From positions 123,257 to 187,256 of the forward strand of contig JAHCID010000003.1 in assembly GCA_026129405.1 (NCBI GenBank): a stretch of DNA of 64,000 nt, read 5' to 3'. Below, piece after piece: positions 47,450 to 60,019 of the stretch. The notes under the pieces are model-generated. The model was not told the origin of the DNA. It did not search any database and was given only the letters and a program-made list of their open reading frames with translations. The position numbers and the translations under genes are program-made. Position 1 is the stretch's first letter. Every line of letters starts with the position of its first letter. Source of the DNA: a bacterium (GTDB taxonomy: Bacteria; Desulfobacterota; Binatia; DP-6).

Positions 47450-48211
47450 ATGGACGCTCGGCCGCTCATCCTGGTCGCGAACGACGACGGCATCCACTCG
47501 GAAGGCCTCGCGGCATTGCGCGACGCCGTCGAGCCGCTCGGACGGGTCGTGGTCGTCGCGCCGGACCGCGAGCAGAGTGCCGTCAGCCACGCGCTCACCC
47601 TGCACCGGCCGCTGCGCATCGAGCAGATCGGCGAGGACCGCTGGGTCGTCGACGGCACGCCGACCGACTGCGTGAACCTCGGCATCAACGGCATCCTGAA
47701 GACGCGCCCGGCGCTCGTCGTGTCGGGGATCAACAAGGGCGCGAACCTCGGCGACGACGTCACCTACTCGGGCACCGTCAGCGCGGCGATGGAGGGCACG
47801 CTCCTCGGCGTGCCGTCGATCGCGATCTCGCAGATCGGCCGCGGCGGGTGGGACTTCGCGATCGCTGCGGCGTTCGCGCGCAAGATCGCAGCGCGGGTGC
47901 TGGACAGCCCGCTGCCGCCGGATACCCTCCTCAACGTGAACGTACCGCGCTTCAGCGACGGGGCGGAGCCGAGCGGCGTCGCTCTGACGCGCATGGGCCG
48001 CCGGCGCTACGGCGACGCCATCGTGGAGAAGGTCGACCCGCGCGGCCGGAAGTACTACTGGATCGGCGGAGAGGAGCTCGCCTTCGTCGAGGAGGAGGGT
48101 ACCGACTTCCACGCGGTCAGCCACGGCATGATCTCGGTCACTCCGATCCACCTCGATCTCACGAACTACGGCGCCTTCGAGGCGCTGCGCGGGCTCGCGG
48201 ACGGATGGTGA
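47450..48211 (+). CDS. surE: 5'/3'-nucleotidase SurE
   Basis: Divalent-metal-dependent survival protein/nucleotidase of 253 aa. The N-terminal VANDDGIHSEGLAALRDAV has the metal-binding Asp pair, followed by APDREQSAVSHALTLHRPLRI, DGTPTDCVNLGI and the metal-site VVSGINKGANLGDDVTYSGTVSAAMEG. ATG at 47450 begins the fold; a longer frame runs back into tRNA-Pro. It starts the surE-pcm-nlpD group and overlaps pcm by one base. Confidence 0.95.
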   Translation: MDARPLILVANDDGIHSEGLAALRDAVEPLGRVVVVAPDREQSAVSHALTLHRPLRIEQIGEDRWVVDGTPTDCVNLGINGILKTRPALVVSGINKGANLGDDVTYSGTVSAAMEGTLLGVPSIAISQIGRGGWDFAIAAAFARKIAARVLDSPLPPDTLLNVNVPRFSDGAEPSGVALTRMGRRRYGDAIVEKVDPRGRKYYWIGGEELAFVEEEGTDFHAVSHGMISVTPIHLDLTNYGAFEALRGLADGW

Positions 48212-48867
48212 TGGCGACGGACCACGAGGCGGCGCGCGCGCGGATGGTGCGCACCCAGCTCGAGGGACGCGGCATCGCCGACCGGCGCGTCCTGGCGGCG
48301 ATGGGCGCGGTGCCGCGGCACCGTTTCGTGCCGCCCGAGCTGCGCGAGCGCGCCTACGAGGACACGCCGCTGCCGATCGGTGAGGGACAGACGATCTCGC
48401 AGCCCTATATGGTGGCCGTCATGACCGAGGCGCTCGGGCTCGACGACGAGGCGGCCCACGTCCTCGAGGTCGGCACCGGCTCCGGCTACCAGACGGCGAT
48501 CCTCGCCGCGCTCGGCGTGCGCGTCACGTCGATCGAACGGCTCGAGCCGCTGGCGGAGCGCGCGCGCGAGGTGATCGACGGCATCGGCCTCGGCGAGCGC
48601 GTCACCATCGCGGTGGGCGACGGCACGCTCGGCTGGGAGGCCGACGCCCCCTACGACGCCATCCTCGTGACGGCGGGCGCGCCCGGCATTCCGCGCCCAC
48701 TCGTCGCGCAGCTGGCGCCGCACGGGCGCCTCGTCGTGCCGGTCGGGGAGGAGGAGCTCCAGACGCTCGTCCGCCTGCGTCGCGGCGCGGGGGGCCTCGT
48801 CGAGGAGTATCTCGGCGAATGCCGGTTCGTGAAGCTGCACGGCAGCCACGGCTGGGAGGAGTCGTAG
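48211..48867 (+). CDS. pcm: protein-L-isoaspartate O-methyltransferase
   Basis: Repairs L-isoaspartyl residues in damaged proteins using SAM; 218 aa. RMVRTQLEGRGIADRRVLAAMGAVPRHRFVPPE, IGEGQTISQPYMVA (active-site Ser/Thr region) and motif I HVLEVGTGSGYQTAIL. The ATG at 48211 shares a base with the surE stop; an ATG at 48205 would add two residues and cannot be excluded. It couples to surE, with nlpD following 13 bases later. Confidence 0.95.
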   Translation: MATDHEAARARMVRTQLEGRGIADRRVLAAMGAVPRHRFVPPELRERAYEDTPLPIGEGQTISQPYMVAVMTEALGLDDEAAHVLEVGTGSGYQTAILAALGVRVTSIERLEPLAERAREVIDGIGLGERVTIAVGDGTLGWEADAPYDAILVTAGAPGIPRPLVAQLAPHGRLVVPVGEEELQTLVRLRRGAGGLVEEYLGECRFVKLHGSHGWEES

Positions 48868-48880
48868 GGAGCGGCGGACG

Positions 48881-49597
48881 GTGCGGGCGGGGTGGGTGCT
48901 GGTGGTGGTGGCGGGGGTGCTCGCCGGGTGCGGAGCGAAGACGCTCCAGCACACCGTGAAGCCGGGGGAGAACCTCTACCGGATCGGGCTCGCCTACGGG
49001 GTGACGCACCAGGAGCTGGCGCGCGCCAACGACCTGCGCAACCCCGACCGCATCGAGATCGGCCAGGTGATCCGCATCCCCGGGGCGAGCCGGCAGCTGC
49101 CGGTGAACACCATCACCCCCGTCCGGGCGCGCGACGACCGCCCGCCGGCGAAGGAGATTCCGGCCGGGCCCAAGGCCTTTGCCTGGCCGGTGAAGGGCGC
49201 GACCCTGGCCTCCAGGTTCGGGCCGAGGGGGGCCACCCATCACGACGGCATCGACCTGGCCGCGCCGGTGGGGACGCCGGTCCAGGCCGCGCGGGCGGGC
49301 CGGGTGCTCTACTCCGACCGCCTTCGCGGCTACGGTAACATCGTGATCCTCGAGCACGAGGGCGGCTGGGCCACGGTCTACGCCCATCATCAGGAGAACC
49401 TGGTGCAGGCCGGCGAGGTCGTCCGTCAGGGCGACGTCGTGGGGCGGGTCGGCGAAACCGGCCAGACGACGGGCCCGAACCTCCACTTCGAGATCCGCAA
49501 GGACAACGTCGCCCGCAACCCGCTGTTCTTCCTCCCGCAGGGGAGGGCCGTGGCCGGGCGCTCGCCAACCCAGGCCGAAGGAGGCCCCGACGCATGA
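48881..49597 (+). CDS. nlpD: NlpD-like LysM/LytM lipoprotein, putative amidase activator
   Basis: Lipoprotein of 238 aa: signal with lipobox LAGC (Cys near 17), a LysM peptidoglycan-binding domain (HTVKPGENLYRIGLAYGVT to IGQVIRIPG) and a C-terminal LytM/M23 domain. The zinc motif HxxxD is intact (HHDGID), but the HxH motif reads NLHFEIR, so the catalytic first His is Asn. Similar losses occur in E. coli NlpD and EnvC, which activate amidases instead of cutting. Position after surE-pcm supports the name; rpoS, the usual next gene in enterics, is absent. Confidence 0.88.
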   Translation: MRAGWVLVVVAGVLAGCGAKTLQHTVKPGENLYRIGLAYGVTHQELARANDLRNPDRIEIGQVIRIPGASRQLPVNTITPVRARDDRPPAKEIPAGPKAFAWPVKGATLASRFGPRGATHHDGIDLAAPVGTPVQAARAGRVLYSDRLRGYGNIVILEHEGGWATVYAHHQENLVQAGEVVRQGDVVGRVGETGQTTGPNLHFEIRKDNVARNPLFFLPQGRAVAGRSPTQAEGGPDA

Positions 49598-50106
49598 CCG
49601 ACATCGCCCGCTTCATCCGTGACATCCCCGACTTCCCGAAGCCCGGCATCGTCTTCAAGGACATCACGCCGCTGTTGGCCGACGGGCCGGCGCTGCGCCG
49701 TACGATCGACGGCCTCATCGAGCCGTTTCGCGGCAAGGTCGACATCGTGCTCGGGATCGAGTCGCGCGGGTTCATCATGGGCGCGGCGGCCGCCTACGCC
49801 ATGGGCGTCGGCCTCGCGATCGCGCGCAAGCCGGGCAAGCTGCCGTACCACAAGCACGCCGCCACCTACGCGCTCGAGTACGGCACCGACACGCTCGAGC
49901 TGCACCTCGACGCGATCGCGCAGGGAACCCGCGTGCTGCTCATGGACGATCTCCTCGCCACGGGCGGCACCGCGAGCGCGGCCATCGAGCTGGTCGAGCG
50001 CTGCGGCGGCGAGGTCGCCGGCTGCGCCTTCGTGATCGAGCTCGGGTTCCTCGAGGGACGGGCGCGCCTCGGCGCCAACACGGTGCACGCGCTCCTGCGC
50101 TACTGA
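49594..50106 (+). CDS. apt: adenine phosphoribosyltransferase
   Basis: Salvages adenine with PRPP to AMP; 170 aa. IRDIPDFPKPGIVFKDITPLL start, GIESRGFIMG, ARKPGKLPY loop and the PRPP motif VLLMDDLLATGGTASA. The start overlaps the nlpD stop (ATGA). It would use adenine liberated by MtnP encoded at 23484. Confidence 0.96.
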   Translation: MTDIARFIRDIPDFPKPGIVFKDITPLLADGPALRRTIDGLIEPFRGKVDIVLGIESRGFIMGAAAAYAMGVGLAIARKPGKLPYHKHAATYALEYGTDTLELHLDAIAQGTRVLLMDDLLATGGTASAAIELVERCGGEVAGCAFVIELGFLEGRARLGANTVHALLRY

Positions 50107-50116
50107 CGGGCGTCGC

Positions 50117-50995
50117 ATGGGGGAACGCGACGTCGCCGGCGAGCGCGGAGCGGTGCGCACCGGGCTCGGCGTCAGCGCCGTGCTGTTCGTGGCCGAGCTG
50201 ATCGGCGGCTGGCTCACGAACAGCCTGGCGCTGTTGTCCGACGCCGTGCACATGTTCACCGACCTCGCGGCGCTCGGGCTGGCGCTGTTCGCGATCTGGA
50301 TCTGCAGCCGTCCGGCGAGCGCGACGAAGTCGTACGGCTACTACCGGGCCGAGATCCTGATCGCGCTGGTGAACGGCGTCGCGCTCTGGGTCCTCGTGCT
50401 CTTCATCCTGCGCGAGGCGTGGGGCCGCGTCGGCGATCCGCAGCCGGTCGCGGGCGGCGGCATGCTGACGATCGCGGTGTTCGGGCTGGCGGTGAACGCG
50501 TACGTGGCGTGGGGACTGCACGCGCATCGCCACCACAGCATGAACGTGCGCGGCGCCTATCTGCACGTGATCTCGGACATGCTCGGCTCGGTGGGGGCGG
50601 TGGTCGCGGGCGTGGTCATCGTCACCACCGGGTGGTACCCGATCGACGCCCTCGTGAGCGTCGGCATCGCGGTGCTGATCCTGTACAGCTCGTGGCAGCT
50701 CGTGCGCGAGGCGGTCGACGTGCTGATGGAGGCGGTGCCGTCGCACGTGACGCTGGAGGCGGTCGAGCAGGGCCTCGCCGCCGTACCGGGCGTGGCCGAG
50801 ATCCACGACCTCCACGTGTGGACGCTCACCACCGGACGCTACGCCCTCTCGGTGCACGCCGTGGCCAGCGAGCGGATCGCCGACGATCGGCTGCTGGAGG
50901 CGCTCACCGCCGTGTGCCGGCGCGACTTCGCGATCGACCACGTGACCATCCAGATCGAGCACGAGAGCCGGCGCGCGCACGAGCCGGAGCACTGA
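50117..50995 (+). CDS. cation diffusion facilitator (zinc-type) exporter
   Basis: A 292-aa CDF protein with six hydrophobic segments. The transport-site HxxxD motifs in helices II and V are both present: DAVHMFTDLAALG and HVISDMLGS. The His/Asp combination favours Zn (or Co) over Mn. The cytoplasmic C-terminal domain (IHDLHVWTLTTGRYALSVH) is the usual metallochaperone-like fold. It likely confers zinc efflux; it follows apt by ten bases, possibly by chance. Confidence 0.93.
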   Translation: MGERDVAGERGAVRTGLGVSAVLFVAELIGGWLTNSLALLSDAVHMFTDLAALGLALFAIWICSRPASATKSYGYYRAEILIALVNGVALWVLVLFILREAWGRVGDPQPVAGGGMLTIAVFGLAVNAYVAWGLHAHRHHSMNVRGAYLHVISDMLGSVGAVVAGVVIVTTGWYPIDALVSVGIAVLILYSSWQLVREAVDVLMEAVPSHVTLEAVEQGLAAVPGVAEIHDLHVWTLTTGRYALSVHAVASERIADDRLLEALTAVCRRDFAIDHVTIQIEHESRRAHEPEH

Positions 50996-51111
50996 CGACC
51001 GCGCCGGCGCGGCCCGGAGCCCGGCGGCATCGCGCCCGTCGCCGCCGCGGGCGTCCCGTCGTCGAGGCCGGTTGCTGGACCTGCCCCCGCGCGGGACGCT
51101 AGGAAACCCGG

Positions 51112-52509
51112 ATGGCCGATACCCGCATCGAGCGCGACAGCATGGGCGAGATGATCGTTCCGGCGAATGCGTACTACGGCGCCCAGACCGCCCGCGCCGT
51201 CGAGAACTTCCCCATCTCGGGCCTGCGCTTCCCGCGCAGCTTCATCGCCGCGCTCGGGACCATCAAGGCGGCGTGCGCGCGGGTGAACCGCGAGATGGGG
51301 CTGCTCGAGCCGAAGGTCTCGGACGCGATCGTCCGCGCCGCGACCGAGGTGGCCGAGGGCAGGTGGGACGGCGAGTTCGTGGTCGACGTCTTCCAGACCG
51401 GCTCCGGCACCTCGACCAACATGAACGCGAACGAGGTGATCGCGAACCGCGCCATCGAGCATCTCGGCGGCACGCGGGGCGACAAGTCCGTCCACCCGAA
51501 CGACCACGTCAACATGGGCCAGAGCACGAACGACGTGTTCCCGACGGCCATCCACGTTGCGGCCTACGTCGAGATCGCGAGCGTCCTGCTGCCGGCGCTC
51601 GAGGAGCTGGCGGCGGCGCTCGACGAGCGCGCGGTCGCGTTCGAGGACGTGGTGAAGGCGGCCCGGACCCACCTCCAGGACGCCGTGCCGATCACGCTGG
51701 GCCAGGAGTTCTCCGGCTACGCGAGCGTCGTGCGCCACGGCCAGGCGCGTCTCCAGTCGGCCCTGCGGCACATGGCCGAGCTGCCGATCGGCGGTACGGC
51801 GGCGGGCACGGGCATCAACGCCCCCGCAGGCTTCGGGGCGGCGGTCGCGGCCGACGTGGCGCGCGTCACCGGCCAGCCGTTCGTGCAGGCGCCGAACCTC
51901 TTCGAGGCGATGCAGAACCGCGACGCGGCGGTGGAGGCGTCCGGCGCGCTGCGCACGATCGCCGTCGGCCTCATGAAGATCGCGAACGACCTGCGGCTCC
52001 TCACCTCGGGCAGCCGCACGGGCTTCAACGAGATCGAGCTGCCGGCGACGCAGCCGGGGTCGAGCATCATGCCGGGCAAGGTGAACCCGGTGATTCCCGA
52101 AGCGATGAACCAGGTCTGCGCGCTCGTCATCGGGCACGACGCCACGGTCGCCGTCGCCGCCATGAACGGCAACCTCGACCTGAACGTCATGATGCCCGTC
52201 ATCGCGCACGCGCTGCTGGAGTCGGTGACCGTCCTGGCTGCCGCCTGCCGGGTGACGACGGCGAAGTGCGTGCGCGGGATCGTCGCCAACGTCGAGCGCT
52301 GCCGCGAGTACGGCGAGGCGACCGGGCAGCTGGTGACGGCGATCGCGCCGGTGGTCGGCTACGATCGCGCGGCCGAGCTCTTCAAGAAGGCGATGGCGCG
52401 CAACGTGCCGATCCGCCAGGTGCTGCTCGACGAAGCCGTGCTGCCGAAGGAGGAGATCGACCGCATCCTCGATCTGAAGGCGCTGGCGCACGGCGGTCGC
52501 GTGCGCTGA
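51112..52509 (+). CDS. fumC: fumarate hydratase, class II
   Basis: Iron-independent homotetrameric fumarase of 465 aa, interconverting fumarate and malate. [67 protein letters not shown] and the superfamily signature [12 protein letters not shown] with its catalytic Ser are present. TAGGAA lies six bases before the ATG and no Shine-Dalgarno is obvious. Together with icd, mdh and sucCD much of the TCA cycle is encoded in this window. Confidence 0.97.
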   Translation: MADTRIERDSMGEMIVPANAYYGAQTARAVENFPISGLRFPRSFIAALGTIKAACARVNREMGLLEPKVSDAIVRAATEVAEGRWDGEFVVDVFQTGSGTSTNMNANEVIANRAIEHLGGTRGDKSVHPNDHVNMGQSTNDVFPTAIHVAAYVEIASVLLPALEELAAALDERAVAFEDVVKAARTHLQDAVPITLGQEFSGYASVVRHGQARLQSALRHMAELPIGGTAAGTGINAPAGFGAAVAADVARVTGQPFVQAPNLFEAMQNRDAAVEASGALRTIAVGLMKIANDLRLLTSGSRTGFNEIELPATQPGSSIMPGKVNPVIPEAMNQVCALVIGHDATVAVAAMNGNLDLNVMMPVIAHALLESVTVLAAACRVTTAKCVRGIVANVERCREYGEATGQLVTAIAPVVGYDRAAELFKKAMARNVPIRQVLLDEAVLPKEEIDRILDLKALAHGGRVR

Positions 52510-52544
52510 GGTGCGGCGCGACTCGTCGACGCGCGGCGTCGATC

Positions 52545-52573
52545 TTGACACCACGGAGCACCGCGCGTAGAGA
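52545..52573 (+). promoter_or_regulatory. promoter of the pyrimidine operon
   Basis: Consensus TTGACA (52545-52550), 17-base spacer and TAGAGA (52568-52573); transcription would start near 52580, giving a leader of about 57 bases before the leader ORF. Confidence 0.55.
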
Positions 52574-52600
52574 CGACCAGCTTCACTTCGCCACGGCACT

Positions 52601-53319
<719 letters not shown>

Positions 53320-53331
53320 GGGAGGGAGACC

Positions 53332-54321
53332 ATGGCATTCACCCAGCGTCACCTGCTCGGACTCGAAGGCCTGTCGGCCGCGGACATCACCGCGGTCCTC
53401 GACACCGCCGCCTCGTTCAAGGAGATCAACGAGCGCGACATCAAGAAGGTGCCCACGCTGCGCGGCAAGACCGTGATCAACCTGTTCTACGAGTCGAGCA
53501 CGCGCACCCGCACCTCCTTCGAGATCGCCGCCAAGCGCCTCTCGGCCGACACCATCAACGTGAGCGCCTCGGGCTCGAGCGTGTCGAAGGGCGAGACCCT
53601 GGCCGACACCGCCCGCAACCTCGAGGCGATGCGGCCCGACGCCATCGTCGTCCGTCACGGCAGCTCCGGCGCCTGCAACTTCCTCGCCCGGCACGTCACC
53701 TGTCCGATCATCAACGCCGGCGACGGCTGCCACGAGCATCCCACCCAGGCGCTGCTCGACTGCCTCACGATCAAGGAGCACCGCGGCGAGATCGCGGGCC
53801 TCACCGTCGCCATCGTCGGCGACCTGCTGCACAGCCGCGTCGGCCGCTCCAACGTCCACGCGCTGCGTGCACTCGGGGCGAAGGTGCGGCTGGTCGGCCC
53901 GCCGACGCTCCTGCCGCAGGAGTTCGCCGGCCTCGGCGTCGAGCTGCACACGCGCCTCGCCGACGGCGTGCGCGACGCCGACGTCGTCATGATGCTGCGC
54001 ATCCAGCGCGAGCGGCAGGGACGCAACTACTTCCCCTCCGTCGACGAGTACGCGCACTACTACTGCCTCACGGAGGACGTCGTGCGGCTGGCCAAGCCGC
54101 AGGTCATCATCCTCCATCCCGGCCCGCTCAACCGCGGCCTCGAGATCTCGAGCGCCGTGGCGGACGGCCCCTACTCGGTGATCATGAACCAGGTGACGAA
54201 CGGATTGGCGGTGCGCATGGCCGTGCTCTACATGCTGGTCGCGCGCAGCAAGAGCGTCGACGTCGGCGAGACGGAGGCGCTCAGCGAGCCGGCGCGCGGC
54301 CGCAGCGGGGCGCGGGCGTGA
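53332..54321 (+). CDS. pyrB: aspartate carbamoyltransferase, catalytic subunit
   Basis: Second step of pyrimidine synthesis: carbamoyl phosphate plus aspartate. The 329-aa protein has the carbamoyl-phosphate loop [13 protein letters not shown], the SSVSKGET loop with the incoming Ser/Lys, [12 protein letters not shown] and LHPGPLNRG. No pyrI gene for a regulatory subunit is nearby, consistent with control through PyrR. Overlaps pyrC by four bases (GTGA). Confidence 0.97.
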   Translation: MAFTQRHLLGLEGLSAADITAVLDTAASFKEINERDIKKVPTLRGKTVINLFYESSTRTRTSFEIAAKRLSADTINVSASGSSVSKGETLADTARNLEAMRPDAIVVRHGSSGACNFLARHVTCPIINAGDGCHEHPTQALLDCLTIKEHRGEIAGLTVAIVGDLLHSRVGRSNVHALRALGAKVRLVGPPTLLPQEFAGLGVELHTRLADGVRDADVVMMLRIQRERQGRNYFPSVDEYAHYYCLTEDVVRLAKPQVIILHPGPLNRGLEISSAVADGPYSVIMNQVTNGLAVRMAVLYMLVARSKSVDVGETEALSEPARGRSGARA

Positions 54322-55631
54322 CGCGGCTCCTCGTCGCCAACGGGACGCTGGTCGATCCCGTCGCCCGCACGAGCGCGCCCGCCGACCTCCTCGTCGAGGG
54401 CGAACGCGTCGCGGCGGTCGGGGCGCCGGGCACGCTGGAGGCGGCCGATGCGACGCTCGTCGACGCGCGCGGCCTCCTCGTGCTGCCCGGCCTCGTCGAC
54501 ATCCACGTGCACCTGCGCGAGCCCGGGCAGGAGTACAAGGAGACGGTCGCTACCGGCAGCGCCGCCGCGCTCGCGGGCGGGTTCACGACGCTCGCCACGA
54601 TGGCGAACACCAATCCCGTCAACGACAACGGCGCGGTCACGCAGTACGTCCTCGAGCGCGGCCGCATGGTGGCCGGGGCGCGCGTGCACGCGATCGGAGC
54701 GGTGTCGGTGGGCCTCCAGGGCGAGCGCATGGCCGAGATCGGCGAGATGCATCGCGCCGGCATCGTCGCGGTCTCGGACGACGGCCGTCCGATCATGAGC
54801 GCGTCGCTCATGCGCCACGCGCTCGAGTACACGCAGCTCTTCGGCCTCCCCGTCATCGCGCACGAGGAGGACGACGCGCTCTGCTGCGGCGGCGTCATGA
54901 ACGAGGGCCCGACCGCCGTGCGGCTCGGCCTGCGCGGCCGGCCGGCGGCGGCGGAAGAGGTGATGATCGCCCGCGACGTCGCGCTCGTCGAGCTGACGGG
55001 CGGGCATCTCCACGTGGCGCACCTCAGCACCGCGCGCGGCGTCGAGCTGGTGCGGCAGGCGAAGGCGCGCGGCCTGCGCGTCACCGCCGAAGTGACGCCG
55101 CACCATCTGTTCCTCACCGAGGAGGCCGTGGGCGACTACGACACGAACGCGAAGATGGCGCCGCCGCTGCGCACCAGGGCCGACGTCGAGGCGCTGCGCC
55201 AGGGGCTCGCCGACGGCACCATCGACGCCATCGCCACCGACCACGCCCCGCACCACCAGGACGAGAAGGACTGCGAGTTCGACGAGGCCGCCTTCGGCGT
55301 CGTCGGCCTCGAGACGGCGCTGCCGCTCGGCCTGCGCCTGGTCGCCGAGGGCGTGCTCGACCTGCCGACCCTGGTCGAGCGCATGAGCGTCGGCCCCGCG
55401 CGCATCCTCGGCCTGCCGGCGGGGACGCTGGCGGCGGGCGGGCTCGCCGACCTCGTGCTCGTCGATCCCGAGCGGAAGTGGAAGGTCGCGGCGCGCGCCT
55501 TCAGGTCGAAGGGCCGCAACACCCCGTTCGAGGGGTGGGACGTCGCGGGCCGTGCGCTGGTCACGATGGTCGGCGGCCGCATCCTCCACGACGAGCGGGC
55601 GGCGACGCCGCAGCTCCGGGTCGCCTCCTGA
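54318..55631 (+). CDS. pyrC: dihydroorotase (class I)
   Basis: Zinc amidohydrolase of 437 aa closing carbamoyl aspartate to dihydroorotate. Metal-site HxH in [65 protein letters not shown] and the catalytic Asp in ATDHAPHH are all present, so it is an active type rather than the inactive PyrX paralogue. GTG start inside the pyrB stop; overlaps carA by one base. Confidence 0.96.
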   Translation: MTRLLVANGTLVDPVARTSAPADLLVEGERVAAVGAPGTLEAADATLVDARGLLVLPGLVDIHVHLREPGQEYKETVATGSAAALAGGFTTLATMANTNPVNDNGAVTQYVLERGRMVAGARVHAIGAVSVGLQGERMAEIGEMHRAGIVAVSDDGRPIMSASLMRHALEYTQLFGLPVIAHEEDDALCCGGVMNEGPTAVRLGLRGRPAAAEEVMIARDVALVELTGGHLHVAHLSTARGVELVRQAKARGLRVTAEVTPHHLFLTEEAVGDYDTNAKMAPPLRTRADVEALRQGLADGTIDAIATDHAPHHQDEKDCEFDEAAFGVVGLETALPLGLRLVAEGVLDLPTLVERMSVGPARILGLPAGTLAAGGLADLVLVDPERKWKVAARAFRSKGRNTPFEGWDVAGRALVTMVGGRILHDERAATPQLRVAS

Positions 55632-56779
55632 TGGCACGGCGCGAAGCCATCCTGGCGCTCGCGGACGGCACCGTCTTCCGCGGGCGCGCCTTCGGCGCCG
55701 AGGGCGAGACGGCCGGCGAGCTGGTCTTCAACACCAGCATGACCGGCTATCAGGAGATCCTCACCGACCCGTCGTACCACGGGCAGCTGGTGGCGATGAC
55801 GTATCCGCAGATCGGCAACGTCGGCGTGAACCGCGAGGACGTCGAGTCGACGCGCCCGTGGGTGCGCGGCTTCATCGTGCGCGAGTACCGCGAGGCGCCG
55901 TCGAGCTGGCGCGCCGAGCAGAGCCTGGGCGCCTACCTCGCGCACTGGGGTATCCCGGGGATCGAGGGCATCGACACGCGGGCGCTGGTGCGCCGGCTGC
56001 GCGACCACGGCGCGCAGGAGGCGGTGCTCTCCAGCGTCGACCTCGACGCCGAGCGGCTGGTGCGCAAGGCGAAGGACACGCCGAGCCTCGTCGGCCGCGA
56101 CCTCGTGCGCGAGGTCACGTGCAGCGAGCCCTACGGCTGGGAGCAGGGGCCGTGGAAGCTCGGCGGCTATCTCATGGCCGAGGAGATCGCGGCGGCGATG
56201 GGCCGGCCGCCGTTCAAGGTCGTCGCCTACGACTACGGCATCAAGTGGAACATCCTGCGCAACCTGGTCGGCGTCGGCTGCGCCGTGCGCGTCGTGCCCG
56301 CGTCGACCCCGGCGGGCGAGGTGCTGGCCCTCGATCCCGACGGCGTCTTCCTGTCGAACGGCCCCGGCGATCCCGACGCGGTCGCGGGGGCGCGCGAGAA
56401 CGTCGCCAGGCTCCTCGGCAAGACGCCCGTCTTCGGCATCTGCCTCGGCCACCAGATCCTCGGCCTCGCGCTCGGCGGCAGCACCTACAAGCTCAAGTTC
56501 GGCCACCACGGCGGCAACCAGCCGGTGCAGGATCTCACCACGGGCAAGGTCGAGATCACGTCGCAGAACCACGGCTTCGCGGTCGACCTCGACTCGCTCC
56601 GGGACCGCGCCGAGATCACGCACCTGAACCTCAACGACCGCACCTGCGAGGGACTGGTGGTGAGGGACCAGCCGACGTTCTCCGTCCAGTACCACCCCGA
56701 GGCCTCCCCCGGCCCGCACGATGCACGCTACCTGTTCCGGCGCTTTACCGATCTCATGACGCACTGGCGCCGCGGCTAG
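55631..56779 (+). CDS. carA: carbamoyl-phosphate synthase, small (glutaminase) subunit
   Basis: Supplies ammonia from glutamine to CarB; 382 aa. N-terminal domain: [30 protein letters not shown]. Class I glutamine amidotransferase domain with nucleophile in [16 protein letters not shown], and the His/Glu pair in [14 protein letters not shown] at 55631 shares a base with the pyrC stop. carB follows after 19 bases. Confidence 0.97.
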   Translation: MARREAILALADGTVFRGRAFGAEGETAGELVFNTSMTGYQEILTDPSYHGQLVAMTYPQIGNVGVNREDVESTRPWVRGFIVREYREAPSSWRAEQSLGAYLAHWGIPGIEGIDTRALVRRLRDHGAQEAVLSSVDLDAERLVRKAKDTPSLVGRDLVREVTCSEPYGWEQGPWKLGGYLMAEEIAAAMGRPPFKVVAYDYGIKWNILRNLVGVGCAVRVVPASTPAGEVLALDPDGVFLSNGPGDPDAVAGARENVARLLGKTPVFGICLGHQILGLALGGSTYKLKFGHHGGNQPVQDLTTGKVEITSQNHGFAVDLDSLRDRAEITHLNLNDRTCEGLVVRDQPTFSVQYHPEASPGPHDARYLFRRFTDLMTHWRRG

Positions 56780-56798
56780 AGAGGTCCCGAGCACCCCG

Positions 56799-60017
<3,219 letters not shown>

Positions 60018-60019
60018 CG

